A stretch of DNA of 64,000 bases from NCBI RefSeq assembly GCF_014931565.1, contig NZ_CP063353.1:1612001-1676000 (forward strand), written 5' to 3'. The translations under genes were made by a program, and so were the position numbers. Under the pieces are notes generated by a model, which was not told the origin of the DNA, searched no databases, and saw only the letters and a program-made list of their open reading frames with translations. The DNA comes from Clostridium sp. 'deep sea'. Lineage in GTDB: Bacteria > Bacillota > UBA994 > PWPR01. Within the stretch, counting starts at the first letter, position 1, and each line of letters starts with the position of its first letter. Below, in pieces: positions 18,030 to 26,321 of the stretch.

Positions 18030-18093
18030 AAATACCTCTCTTTCTTTTAACCATGGTACCATATGAGTTTATTAATTTTTAATAATCCTATCA

Positions 18094-19050
18094 CAGGCCT
18101 CGTGCTGGTAAAGTAGTTATTTCTTTCAGCCATATGCTTACTAAATGATTAAGGTAAAATTAGTCCTGTTGAGGCCAGACCCCACCGTGAGGTTTGCCAG
18201 TCATTTTGGGGTGGGAGGTTTTTTGGTGCGGCGAAATTGGCAGCCGTGGGTTATTTAACAATTAGCAAGCTGTAAGGCTCTGCGGAATAACGTTTTAATT
18301 AAACTGCAATATGTAAAAAGGTTTTAACTAAGCCTTTTATTAATGCCTAACGGTTAATTGTAACAGGGGTCAGGCCTCGTGCTGGTGAGATAGTTATTTC
18401 TTTCAGCCATAATGCTTCTAAATGATTAAGGTAGAGTTAGTCCTGTTGAGGCCAGACCCCACCTTGAGGTTTGCCTGTCGTTTTGGGGGAGAGGTTTTTT
18501 GGTGCGACTAAATTGGCAGCCGTGGGTTATTTATCAATTAGCAAGCCGTAAGGCTCTGCGGAATAACGTTTTAATTAAACTGCAATATGTAAAAAGGTTT
18601 TAACTAAGCCTTTTATTAATGCCTAACGGTTAATTGTAACAGGGGTCAGGCCTCGTGCTGGTGAGATAGTTATTTCTTTCAGCCATAATGCTTGTAAATG
18701 ATTAAGGTAGAGTTAGTCCTGTTGAGGCCAGACCCCACCTTGAGGTTTGCCTGTCGTTTTGGGTGACGGGTTTTTTGGTACGGCGAAATTGACAGCCGTG
18801 GGTTATTTAACAATTAGAAAGCCGTAAGGCTCTGCGGAATAACGTTTCAATTAAACTGCAATATGTAAAAAGGCTTTAACTAAGCCTTTTATTAATGCCT
18901 AACGGTTAATTGTAACAGGGGTCAGGCCTCGTGCTGGTAATGTAGTTATTTCTTTCAGCCATAATGTTTCTAAATGATTAAGGTAGAGCTAGTCCTGTTG
19001 AGGCCAGACCCCACCGTGAGGTTTGCCAGTCATTTTGGGTGGGAGTTTTT
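18094..19050. repeat. Tandem array of 276-277-bp repeat units, 3.5 copies
   Basis: Units begin at 18094, 18371, 18647 and 18923 (periods 277, 276, 276); the fourth stops near 19050. Each unit opens with a hairpin of about 95 nt whose arms are GGGGTCAGGCCTC and GAGGCCAGACCCC, one mismatch in 13. Later come AGCCGTAAGGCT and AAGG...CCTTTT small hairpins. Copies are nearly identical, differing at scattered bases. There is no open reading frame of note. The first unit is interrupted by the IS110 element. A 23-nt inverted copy of part of the unit lies at 43368-43390. Confidence 0.9.
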
Positions 19051-19078
19051 TTGATAGGTTTACGTTATAACAGATACA

Positions 19079-19102
19079 GGATGGCACAAGGCCATCCCCT
19101 AC
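19079..19102. repeat. Short hairpin repeat, GGATGGC-ACAAG-GCCATCC type
   Basis: Seven-bp arms around an ACAAG loop, followed by CCTAC. The same layout recurs at 59669-59692 and, shortened, at 12299-12318. It resembles the GGGCAGGCCTTGTGCCTGCCC-like dispersed repeats known from several anaerobe genomes. Confidence 0.6.
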
Positions 19103-19134
19103 TTTGGCTTTGCTTTTATGCGTTAATTATATGT

Positions 19135-19170
19135 AAAAAACAGGGCTTCTCTTTGTAGAGTAGCCCTGTT
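19135..19170 (-). terminator. Terminator of corA
   Basis: Arms AACAGGGCT/AGCCCTGTT, followed on the minus strand by a T run; 19 nt past the corA stop. Confidence 0.75.
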
Positions 19171-19188
19171 GATGTCTTATAATTGTAA

Positions 19189-20121
19189 CTAAAACATTTT
19201 CTTCTTTAATAACAAATACACAGATACTCCACAGAAAACTATAGATACCCCTATAGTCACTAAAAATGCCCATGGATTGTTTTGCAATGGTAGCGGTACA
19301 TTCATACCGTAAAAGCTAAAAACTATTGTTGGTATAGCCAATACAATTGTTATAGAGGCTAAAAATTTCATTACCATATTTAAGTTATTAGATATAACCG
19401 AGGCAAAGGCATCCATAGTGCCACTTAAAATACTACTATAAATAGTTGCCATTTCTATGGCCTGTTTATTCTCGATAATTACATCATCTAATAATTCAAC
19501 ATCTTCTTCGTATAACTTAAACTCACCCATTCTACGTAAACGCTCCAACACTACCTCATTAGATTTTAGGGATGTTGAAAAATATACCAGTGATTTTTCT
19601 AGTTTTAACAGCTCTATTAATTCACTATTTTTAAGTGATTTATGCAGTTCTTTTTCTATTTTACTGCTTTTATTATCTATTCTTCTTAAATAGATTAAAT
19701 AGCGAGTTGAAGCTCGTAACAATATTTGTAATACAAAACGGCTCTTAAAATTAGTATAAAATCCTCTTATTCTTCTTTTAATAAAGTCTTTTATAATGGT
19801 GTTTTCTGCTAAACAAACTGTAACTACACCTTGGTCAAACAGTATTATACCCAGCGGAATTGTTGTGTGAAAATTGTCATCGTCTTCTTGTTTTCTAATA
19901 AGAGGTATATCAATAATAATTAAAATTTGACCGTTATCCGACTCAATATGTGATCTTTCTTCTTCATCTAGGGCAGCCCTTATATAGTCGGTATCAATAC
20001 CTAGCTTGCCAACACGGTCAATCTCTTGCTCTGTAGGGTTAATTAAATTAATCCAAATATTGTTTTCAAAGTCCTGTAATTCTTTAAGATTATTGTCAAC
20101 AGTTTTTAAAATCTGTAACAT
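19189..20121 (-). CDS. corA: CorA-type magnesium/divalent cation channel
   Basis: 310 aa, normal CorA length. The N-terminal two thirds form the soluble regulatory funnel with a long acidic/basic helix region. The C-terminus has two membrane helices and the family signature YGMNVP between them, with a short KKKMF tail on the cytoplasmic side. It imports Mg2+ (or Co2+/Ni2+) as a pentamer. RBS GGAGGG lies just upstream of the ATG. Expression is probably controlled by the M-box at about 20540-20716 and its terminator on the same strand, with a 33-codon leader ORF ending 32 nt before this start. Confidence 0.95.
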   Translation of the reverse strand: MLQILKTVDNNLKELQDFENNIWINLINPTEQEIDRVGKLGIDTDYIRAALDEEERSHIESDNGQILIIIDIPLIRKQEDDDNFHTTIPLGIILFDQGVVTVCLAENTIIKDFIKRRIRGFYTNFKSRFVLQILLRASTRYLIYLRRIDNKSSKIEKELHKSLKNSELIELLKLEKSLVYFSTSLKSNEVVLERLRRMGEFKLYEEDVELLDDVIIENKQAIEMATIYSSILSGTMDAFASVISNNLNMVMKFLASITIVLAIPTIVFSFYGMNVPLPLQNNPWAFLVTIGVSIVFCGVSVYLLLKKKMF

Positions 20122-20153
20122 GGTTATCCCTCCCTTTTAGTCGAAGAGATACC

Positions 20154-20255
20154 TTATTTGCCACTCACTTTATGGCAATAAAATGTATGGCAAAATAAGC
20201 TTTCTCTATTGGTTATGTTACTCACTAAGCCCCATTTACTAGGGTCGCCGTCCAT
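20154..20255 (-). CDS. 33-residue Cys/His-containing leader peptide of corA
   Basis: On the minus strand GGAGG lies 8 nt before the ATG at 20255. The frame encodes a 33-aa peptide beginning MDGDPSKWGLVSN and containing LFCHTFYCHK (two Cys-His pairs), stopping at 20154, 32 nt before corA. The ideal RBS and position inside the corA transcript support translation. By analogy with CorL/MgtL-type leaders it could sense metal or couple translation to corA, but this is inference. It is too short for ordinary gene callers. Confidence 0.6.
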   Translation of the reverse strand: MDGDPSKWGLVSNITNRESLFCHTFYCHKVSGK

Positions 20256-20440
20256 TCCATCACCTCCGAAATTATATTGCTAACTAAGTTAACAATGCTA
20301 AGCTGTAGAAAATGTTTGTTTGTATATAACGTTATACTATAGTATGTGTATTTTATAGTATCTTATAACGATGTAAACAAGCATAGTCAGCAGTTTATTA
20401 TACGGGTAGCTAAAGCAAATTGTTACCCTCATAAAACTCC

Positions 20441-20480
20441 AAAAACAAAAAGGCTTCTTTCAACAAGTGAAAGAAGCCTT
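20441..20480 (-). terminator. Riboswitch expression-platform terminator
   Basis: On the minus strand the arms AAGGCTTCTTTCA/TGAAAGAAGCCTT (13 bp) enclose a 5-nt loop and are followed by TTTTGTTTTT. It lies between the M-box aptamer and corA, and would stop transcription when Mg2+ is plentiful. Confidence 0.85.
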
Positions 20481-20539
20481 GGTTTTACAATAACTCAAAT
20501 ATTCTGCAAATCGTTGCAAAATAATTATGCTATTCAATT

Positions 20540-20716
20540 GCCTTAAAGCAACCGTAGCTACATATTCACCCGTTGAGCTTTAGCACTGCACAGCTTTGGA
20601 TAAACCAGCTACATTAAGTAGAGCCTTATATTCGGCAATACCTGTTAACCCATTGGCATCTCTCGATGTTTCCGGGTAGCAGCATATATCTGTACAGGAA
20701 CCTCACCTAACGCGGT
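20540..20716 (-). promoter_or_regulatory. M-box (ykoK) magnesium riboswitch aptamer
   Basis: Minus-strand sequence carries the hallmark M-box segments in order: CGTTAGGTGAGGTTCCTG (near 20712-20695), ACAGATATATGCTGCTACCC, then ATGCCAATGGGTTAACAGG and a 3' part with GCTAAAGCTCAACGGGTGAA and TATGTAGCTAC. Magnesium binding favours the downstream terminator at 20441-20480. The only gene downstream on this strand is corA, a fitting target. Ends are approximate. Confidence 0.92.
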
Positions 20717-20731
20717 TTTTGGATTACTATC

Positions 20732-20760
20732 ATTATAACACATTTTAAATATTTTATTAA
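20732..20760 (-). promoter_or_regulatory. Promoter of the corA leader
   Basis: TATAAT on the minus strand at 20737-20732, with a weak TTAATA 17 nt upstream; about 20 nt before the M-box begins. Confidence 0.5.
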
Positions 20761-20799
20761 CCTCAAGAAGTTACTTTTATAAACATAAGTGTTTATTAT

Positions 20800-21528
20800 T
20801 TATTCACCTTTAATAAGTTGCTCAAGTTCTGACTTTACCTCTGAAAATTGAAGTTCATTTGCAATGCAATAATCTCTTATTGTTTGATTTTCATCAGCTA
20901 ATTTACTTTTAATAATTTCCTCAAGCTCTTCAACCTCAACACCTTTTGCAATGATCTCTTTAAAAGTTGTTTTTCCATTAACAACTTTTTCTTCATTATT
21001 CTGCTCATTATTGTTTGTTTCATTCACTTCACTTACTTGTATCGGCTCTACAAGGTGGCTTTGTATATATGTTATTTGCTCATCATTAAGTATTGCATTA
21101 TTTAATAAAATTTGTTCAGCTGACTTAGGAAAATAAGTGTCATCATCTAAGTCAATTGGTAGCCCTTTATATAGAGCCACAAAAACTTTTACTGAATGGG
21201 TACCAACCTCTTTACCTTGTTCAGCTGACTCAGCGTAAAGCTCTTCGAGATATTTACACAAAAATTCTGCTTTTGGTTGGTCTTCTGGTACTGCAAAAGC
21301 AGTTGCTAGGTCATTTAAGGAAATATTAAATAAACTACTAATATTTTCAAAGGTATAAGAACCGCGTATATCTAAAGGATTATACTCTCCAGCAAACTCA
21401 CCATTTTTAAATTTTACAGGAATCTTACTACTTTGAGTGTTCCATAAACCAAATACAGAAGATAAAGCTATACTTCCAAAAAGTATAGTTACTACTGATA
21501 TTGCTAAAACAAACTTTCTAACCCTCAT
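20800..21528 (-). CDS. Membrane-anchored partner of the NapH-like ferredoxin protein
   Basis: 242 aa with one N-terminal membrane helix (FVLAISVVTILFGSIALSS), the rest exported. Two related short helical domains are visible: RGSYTFENISSLFNISLNDL (about 54-110) and KTTFKEIIAKGVEVEELEEI (about 187-240), joined by a Asn/Glu-rich linker NETNNNEQNNEE. The first half also carries GTHSVKVFVALYKGLPI. Such domains accompany polyferredoxin membrane proteins in clostridia. It overlaps the upstream ferredoxin gene by 11 nt, so both are made together, probably as an electron-transfer unit. Exact role unknown. Confidence 0.75.
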   Translation of the reverse strand: MRVRKFVLAISVVTILFGSIALSSVFGLWNTQSSKIPVKFKNGEFAGEYNPLDIRGSYTFENISSLFNISLNDLATAFAVPEDQPKAEFLCKYLEELYAESAEQGKEVGTHSVKVFVALYKGLPIDLDDDTYFPKSAEQILLNNAILNDEQITYIQSHLVEPIQVSEVNETNNNEQNNEEKVVNGKTTFKEIIAKGVEVEELEEIIKSKLADENQTIRDYCIANELQFSEVKSELEQLIKGE

Positions 21529-22381
21529 ATTTTTTAGCCTCCTGTTTTAGCTTTGTTGATAAAGTAACAGTGTTTGCTATTGGACAAGCTGCCTCACTAG
21601 TACACTGCATGCAGGATATACATTGGTGATCATTAACTGAATTTTTTTGGGAAACCTTTATATTCATAGGACAACTAACATCACAGGCACCACAATTAAT
21701 ACATGTACTTTCAGCTCTACGTATTTTAAAAATTCTTATATAATTAAAGAGACCTAAAATACTTCCATAAGGGCATAAATATTTACAGAAAGGTCTTTCA
21801 ATAAATAAAGACAGTACAAGTGTCATTATTAGAGCAATATAAGCTGTAATAGCAACCTCGTTTGTAAAGAAATTAAACAATGCATAATAGGGGTCATAGT
21901 TTTGGAAAACTAACTTTGCAGTAACAGCCGTATTATATAACACTAACCCTAAAACAAAATAGCGTATATATCTTAAGTAATAATCCAATTTTACTGGTAT
22001 AAAGTTATTGTATCTTCTCTTAAAAATTTTACGACCTATTTTTCCAACAAACTCCTGTACAGTGCCAAAAGGACAAATCCAGCTACAAAAAGCTGGACCA
22101 AATAAGATTGATATAATAAATACCGCCACTGTCAAAACCATTGAAGATGCATGAATTTTTTGAACAAATACGCCAGCTGTAAATAAACTATATAATGATT
22201 CAATACCACCAAATGGACATATAGCATGTAATGACATATGTCCTAAAAAGGGTATGCCCTGTCCATTTTCTACTAAAGCTTTATTAATAACTATTAACAA
22301 CACAAGTATGAAAAAGAAAAATTGCACAACAAGCCTAAGGGATTTTCTTTTAGGCTTTTGTGCATTTGATATTTTACTCAT
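21518..22381 (-). CDS. NapH/NosR-type membrane protein with two [4Fe-4S] clusters
   Basis: 287 aa from the ATG at 22381 (GGGAG 8 nt upstream; the ATG at 22396 has no RBS). Five or six membrane helices carry FCSWICPFG and FCKYLCPYG, the paired C-x3-CP motifs of the NapH/NosR/RdxA group. The C-terminal cytoplasmic domain has CINCGACDVSCPMNI and CISCMQCTSEAACP, binding two [4Fe-4S] clusters. It would pass electrons across or along the membrane. The periplasmic-side partner is encoded directly after. Donor and acceptor are unknown. Confidence 0.85.
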   Translation of the reverse strand: MSKISNAQKPKRKSLRLVVQFFFFILVLLIVINKALVENGQGIPFLGHMSLHAICPFGGIESLYSLFTAGVFVQKIHASSMVLTVAVFIISILFGPAFCSWICPFGTVQEFVGKIGRKIFKRRYNNFIPVKLDYYLRYIRYFVLGLVLYNTAVTAKLVFQNYDPYYALFNFFTNEVAITAYIALIMTLVLSLFIERPFCKYLCPYGSILGLFNYIRIFKIRRAESTCINCGACDVSCPMNIKVSQKNSVNDHQCISCMQCTSEAACPIANTVTLSTKLKQEAKKYEG

Positions 22382-22485
22382 TTTACCCGCTCCCATCTTG
22401 TCTTAATATAGCTTTATTGTGTGTCAGCTATGTGGCAGATTGGGACTATATAAGGTTTTTTTATATTTGTACATACTTATATACG

Positions 22486-24390
22486 TTACTTATTATTATT
22501 ATTAATTTTCTCTGCTAAATCGGTTAAATATTCCCACCTAATCATCAACTGATCTAGTTGATTCTCTTGCGTTGTTAGCTTATCTGCTAACTCTTGAAGT
22601 AGGGTATAATTATCTCCTGCTGTATTTATTTGATTATTAATATCTTGAATTTGCAGCTCTGTGTTTTCAATTTTATTTTCTATTTCTTCATATTCTTGTT
22701 TTTCTTTATAGGTAAATTTTAAATTTGGTTCTTTTTTATATTTCTTATTATTTTCAGTTTTTTTTGTTTCTTTAGCTGTTTTAACTTCTATATTGCTGGT
22801 TAATTTTAAATACTCGGCATAACCTCCAAAAAATTGCTTAACTTGTGCACTATTATTAAAAGAAAATATTTTATTGGCAATTTTATCTAAAAAGTATCTA
22901 TCATGTGAGACCGCAATAATAACACCCTTAAAGGCTGTTATATACTGCTCTAAAATAGTTAATGTTTGAATATCTAAATCATTAGTCGGCTCATCTAATA
23001 ATAAAACATTAGGGCATTTCATTAACTCTCGTAATAAATAAAGTCTTTTTCGCTCACCACCAGATAATTTACTGATAGGGCAGTATTGCATACTCGCAGT
23101 AAATAAAAATAACTCTAACATTTGTGAGGCAGTTATAAAGTTACCATCTTCAGTACTCATAACCTCTGCAACTTCTTTTATATAGTCTATTGCTCTTTTC
23201 TTGGGATCTATTTGCTGATAATCCTGTTTATAATAACTTAATTTTACTGTAGAGCCATACTCAATACTACCACTATCCGGCTGTATACTAGTTGATATCA
23301 GATTCAATAAGGTTGATTTGCCTGCTCCGTTAACACCAACAATACCAATTCTGTCGTTAGGGTGTATGGAACATGTAAAGTCTTTGATTACAGTTTTATT
23401 GTCATAACTTTTACTAATATTATTTATTTCAATAACCTTTTTACCTAAACGGCTCACCCCTACATTAATGCTCAAATCGTTTTTATTCTCGTAGCTGTTT
23501 AGGTCTTCTTTTAATTCATTAAATCTAGCTATTCTGGCTTTTTGTTTAGTGCTTCGTGCCCTAGCACCCCGCCTCATCCAAGCTAATTCTTGCCTAAAAA
23601 TATTTCGCTTTTTGCTTTGTGTTGCCAGTAACTCTAATTCTCTTTCTGCCTTTTTTTCAACAAAAACAGAGTAATTACCCTCATATGAGTAAATTTTGCT
23701 TCTATCAAGCTCTAAAATTCTATTTGTTACTCTATCCAAAAAATAACGATCATGGGTTACCATTAATAAGGCACCTTTACGCTCTAGAAGGTATTTTTCT
23801 AGCCATTCAATAGTTTCGTTATCTATATGATTGGTCGGCTCGTCTAATATTAATAGTTGAGAAGGTTGAATTAAAGCCTCCGCTAAAGCTACTCGCTTTT
23901 TTTGTCCACCAGATAGTGTTCCTATTTTTTTATTAAAGTCGTAAATTCCTAGCTTGGTTAAGATGCTTTTAGCTTCATTCTCTAATTGCCAAGCGTGTTT
24001 ATTATCCATTTCGGAAATTAACTTCATTAATGTATTTTGCAGTTTTTCATCGCTAGGGTTTTCTATTGTCTTTATGTTTGCTAACTCGTACCTTTTAACT
24101 AATTCAAATAATGGCTCGTTACAATTAAATATTTGCTCTAAAACTGTAAGATCATTGTCTAAATTTGGGTTTTGAGCTAAATACTTAATGGTAGTTTCTT
24201 TTCTTTTAGTAATTTTGCCAGAGTTAGCTTGTTCTTTACCTGCAATAATTTTTAATAGGGTAGATTTTCCTACTCCATTTACCCCAATCAAACCTATTTT
24301 ATCAGCACTAACTATGCCAAATGTAATCATACTGAATAACTCTTTATCGAGATAGCTTTTACTTAAGTTTTCAATCGCTACTAGATTCAT
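22486..24390 (-). CDS. ABC-F family ATPase, Uup/YfmR-like
   Basis: 634 aa with two ABC domains and no membrane part. First domain: GVNGVGKSTLLKI (Walker A), LSGGQKKRVALAEAL (signature), LLILDEPTNHID (Walker B). Second: GVNGAGKSTLLNL, LSGGERKRLYLLREL and LLLDEPTNDLD. The linker contains LAWMRRGARARSTKQKARIA, typical of the Uup subgroup, and the C-terminus is a coiled coil (from about residue 545). ABC-F proteins bind the ribosome, relieving stalls; some give antibiotic protection. A housekeeping role is more likely here than resistance. Not obviously co-regulated with its neighbours. Confidence 0.9.
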   Translation of the reverse strand: MNLVAIENLSKSYLDKELFSMITFGIVSADKIGLIGVNGVGKSTLLKIIAGKEQANSGKITKRKETTIKYLAQNPNLDNDLTVLEQIFNCNEPLFELVKRYELANIKTIENPSDEKLQNTLMKLISEMDNKHAWQLENEAKSILTKLGIYDFNKKIGTLSGGQKKRVALAEALIQPSQLLILDEPTNHIDNETIEWLEKYLLERKGALLMVTHDRYFLDRVTNRILELDRSKIYSYEGNYSVFVEKKAERELELLATQSKKRNIFRQELAWMRRGARARSTKQKARIARFNELKEDLNSYENKNDLSINVGVSRLGKKVIEINNISKSYDNKTVIKDFTCSIHPNDRIGIVGVNGAGKSTLLNLISTSIQPDSGSIEYGSTVKLSYYKQDYQQIDPKKRAIDYIKEVAEVMSTEDGNFITASQMLELFLFTASMQYCPISKLSGGERKRLYLLRELMKCPNVLLLDEPTNDLDIQTLTILEQYITAFKGVIIAVSHDRYFLDKIANKIFSFNNSAQVKQFFGGYAEYLKLTSNIEVKTAKETKKTENNKKYKKEPNLKFTYKEKQEYEEIENKIENTELQIQDINNQINTAGDNYTLLQELADKLTTQENQLDQLMIRWEYLTDLAEKINNNNK

Positions 24391-24412
24391 ATTTATACCT
24401 ATTTCTTTAGTT

Positions 24413-24766
24413 TTAAAGCCCTAAAATTTCAATACGTTCGTTGTTTGGTCCTCTAAAAAATATTATTTTACCAATCTCTGTATTGCGGGCTGGTCCATCA
24501 AATTTTATATTTAAATCTTTAAGTTCCTGTACTTTTTTTTCAAAATTATCCACTTTAAATGCTAAATGTTCTACTGGACCAATAGTTCTTAAGCTATTTT
24601 TAGGTTTATAAATTAACTCAATTGTTACTCCATGAGCATCTAAAAACACTAATTGGGTTTCTTGTTTTTGTAATTTATTTATTACTGAGCAATCCAATAC
24701 CTGAGTATAAAACTTAATTGACTCGGGTAGATTTAATACCTTTATTCCAATGTGTTCGAATTTCAT
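24413..24766 (-). CDS. VOC superfamily (glyoxalase-like) protein
   Basis: 117 aa, the usual length of a single VOC module pair. KFEHIGIKVLNLPESIKFYT at the N-terminus, HLAFKVDNFEKKVQELKDL and FFRGPNNERIEILGL at the C-terminus give the two beta-alpha-beta-beta-beta units; His5, Glu (VTIELIY), His (EHLAF) and Glu near the end are candidate metal ligands. This fits glyoxalase I or a lyase-like enzyme. It precedes the ABC-F gene by 22 nt and may be co-transcribed with it. Confidence 0.8.
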   Translation of the reverse strand: MKFEHIGIKVLNLPESIKFYTQVLDCSVINKLQKQETQLVFLDAHGVTIELIYKPKNSLRTIGPVEHLAFKVDNFEKKVQELKDLNIKFDGPARNTEIGKIIFFRGPNNERIEILGL

Positions 24767-24845
24767 GTGTTGGTCCCCCTAAAGTATTTTATTTTACTAA
24801 CCCAATATACCATAAAGCCTCTACATTGTTAAAATAAATTTTAGA

Positions 24846-26177
24846 TCATTTGTTCATATATTTTATTTCATTAAGTATTGTGAACACACCCTGTTTTATT
24901 TGCTGTTTTGATAAAGCTGAGATACATAATCTTAAGCTATTTTGTACACTCTTTTGTTTAGCATAAAAGTTCTTAGCTGAACTTATTAAAATATTTTTGT
25001 TAAGAAGCCTTAACTCTAATTTGTTTACATTTATTTTTTTTGGCAACGTTAGCCACACAAAAAACCCAGTTTCAGCCTTTATAAAATCTAAACCCGGTAC
25101 TAAGTTAGTTTTTAAACAGGCATTAGCATAGTTCATTTTGCTTTTGTATTCAGACCGAATTTTTAATAAATGATTGTTAAACATACCACTTTTAATAAAA
25201 ATAGCCAAGCCACCTTGGGCTAAAATAGAGGTGTTTATATCATCATATTTTTTGTATTTAGTAAAGCTTGTTTGTAGCTTTGTTGGTAAAATAATAGCAC
25301 CTATTCGTAAACCTGGCATAAATGATTTAGAGAAACTTTTTAGGTATATTACCTTTTCACCTGTATCGTAGTTAAACAAAGTAAGATTATTGTTACTAGT
25401 AGCTAAATCTCCTAAGTAATCATCTTCAACAATATATACATTATAGATATTGGCAAGTTCAACTATTTGCTGTTTTTGCTTGTCTGTGTAAGAACTACCT
25501 AAGGGGTTATGAAAGCGAGGTATGGTGTAAAAAAATTTAATATTATTATTGGCAAAGTGATATTTTAGCTCAGCCATATCTATGCCCTGTTTGTCTCTTT
25601 TAATGCCATAAACTTGACCTTTACCTAACTCTGCAATTCGCTGCATTAAATTATATGTTGGTTGTTCCACTAAAATATTATATTTATTGTTAATTGGCAT
25701 ATTCATTAGAATGTTGAGGGCCTGCTGTACTCCAGAGGTTATAAAAATGTTTTCTGTTTTGCTATATATATTATTTTGCCAAAGTAAATTTTGAACAATT
25801 TCTCTAAGTTGCATTAAGCCTTTTACCTCTCCGTAGGTAAAAAGCTCTTGTTTATAAACAGCTATGGCTTTAGTAATGCTATGGTTAAACTCTTTATAGG
25901 GTAATAAACGGGAATCTGGCAGGGTTGTTTTAAAGTCAATTAACTGACTATTACTCTTGTTATTCTTGGTGAGGCTATCTACTACGTAATAGCCACTTTT
26001 AGGTATTGAATAAAGATAGTGATTTAGTTCTAATTCTTTATAGGCTCTAATCACCGTGTCCTTATTGCAAGTGTATTTAGTTGCCATATGTCTAATAGAA
26101 GGCAATTTGTCTCCAGCATTGAGCTTACTGTTTAAAATTAAGTTTTTAATATCTCTAACTATTTGCTCATATTTCAT
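24846..26177 (-). CDS. MocR/GabR-type transcriptional regulator
   Basis: 443 aa. Residues 1-75 are a GntR-type winged helix (IRHMATKYTCNKDTVIRAY). Residues 100-440 form a fold-I aminotransferase domain with FHNPLGSSY, EDDYLGDL and the PLP lysine in YLKSFSKSFMPGLRIG. Such proteins use PLP or its aldimine as effector and usually regulate divergently transcribed amino-acid or PLP genes. Here the divergent neighbour is a class III aminotransferase plus exporter, with the palindrome CTGTAC-CC-GTACAG between them. GAGGAG precedes the ATG. Confidence 0.93.
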   Translation of the reverse strand: MKYEQIVRDIKNLILNSKLNAGDKLPSIRHMATKYTCNKDTVIRAYKELELNHYLYSIPKSGYYVVDSLTKNNKSNSQLIDFKTTLPDSRLLPYKEFNHSITKAIAVYKQELFTYGEVKGLMQLREIVQNLLWQNNIYSKTENIFITSGVQQALNILMNMPINNKYNILVEQPTYNLMQRIAELGKGQVYGIKRDKQGIDMAELKYHFANNNIKFFYTIPRFHNPLGSSYTDKQKQQIVELANIYNVYIVEDDYLGDLATSNNNLTLFNYDTGEKVIYLKSFSKSFMPGLRIGAIILPTKLQTSFTKYKKYDDINTSILAQGGLAIFIKSGMFNNHLLKIRSEYKSKMNYANACLKTNLVPGLDFIKAETGFFVWLTLPKKINVNKLELRLLNKNILISSAKNFYAKQKSVQNSLRLCISALSKQQIKQGVFTILNEIKYMNK

Positions 26178-26233
26178 CTAAAAACTCCTCTAATATATAT
26201 AAAATCAAAAATAGACTTACCACTACTATCTAC

Positions 26234-26247
26234 CTGTACCCGTACAG
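26234..26247. promoter_or_regulatory. Candidate MocR operator
   Basis: CTGTAC-CC-GTACAG, a perfect palindrome in the 144-nt region between the divergent regulator and aminotransferase genes. Confidence 0.55.
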
Positions 26248-26321
26248 AACTAAATTTTAAAAGGTGTCCTGTCTTTATTAAGCCATATAATAATTATAAA
26301 AGCAAACTAGGAGGAATAAAA

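Larger units (their letters stand above)
16361..18093 (-). mobile_element. IS110-family element (IS1111-like arrangement), 1733 bp
   Basis: Boundaries come from comparison with the intact repeat units to the right, which read GGGGTCAGGCCTCGTG. On the left, GGGGTCA ends at 16360 and unrelated sequence begins. On the right, unrelated sequence ends at 18093 and CAGGCCTCGTG resumes at 18094. The element thus lies between two copies of a CA core dinucleotide (16359-16360 and 18094-18095), as expected for IS110-type recombination without long target duplications. Only about 64 nt precede the recombinase gene, while about 415 nt follow it, matching IS1111-group elements, whose guide RNA lies downstream. 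Confidence 0.8.

Noticed and set aside
18094-19050. CRISPR array
   Set aside because: The period is 276 bp, the whole unit is conserved and there are no unique spacers or cas genes.
20346-20546. A 66-codon plus-strand frame upstream of corA
   Set aside because: It overlaps the riboswitch terminator on the opposite strand and has no RBS.
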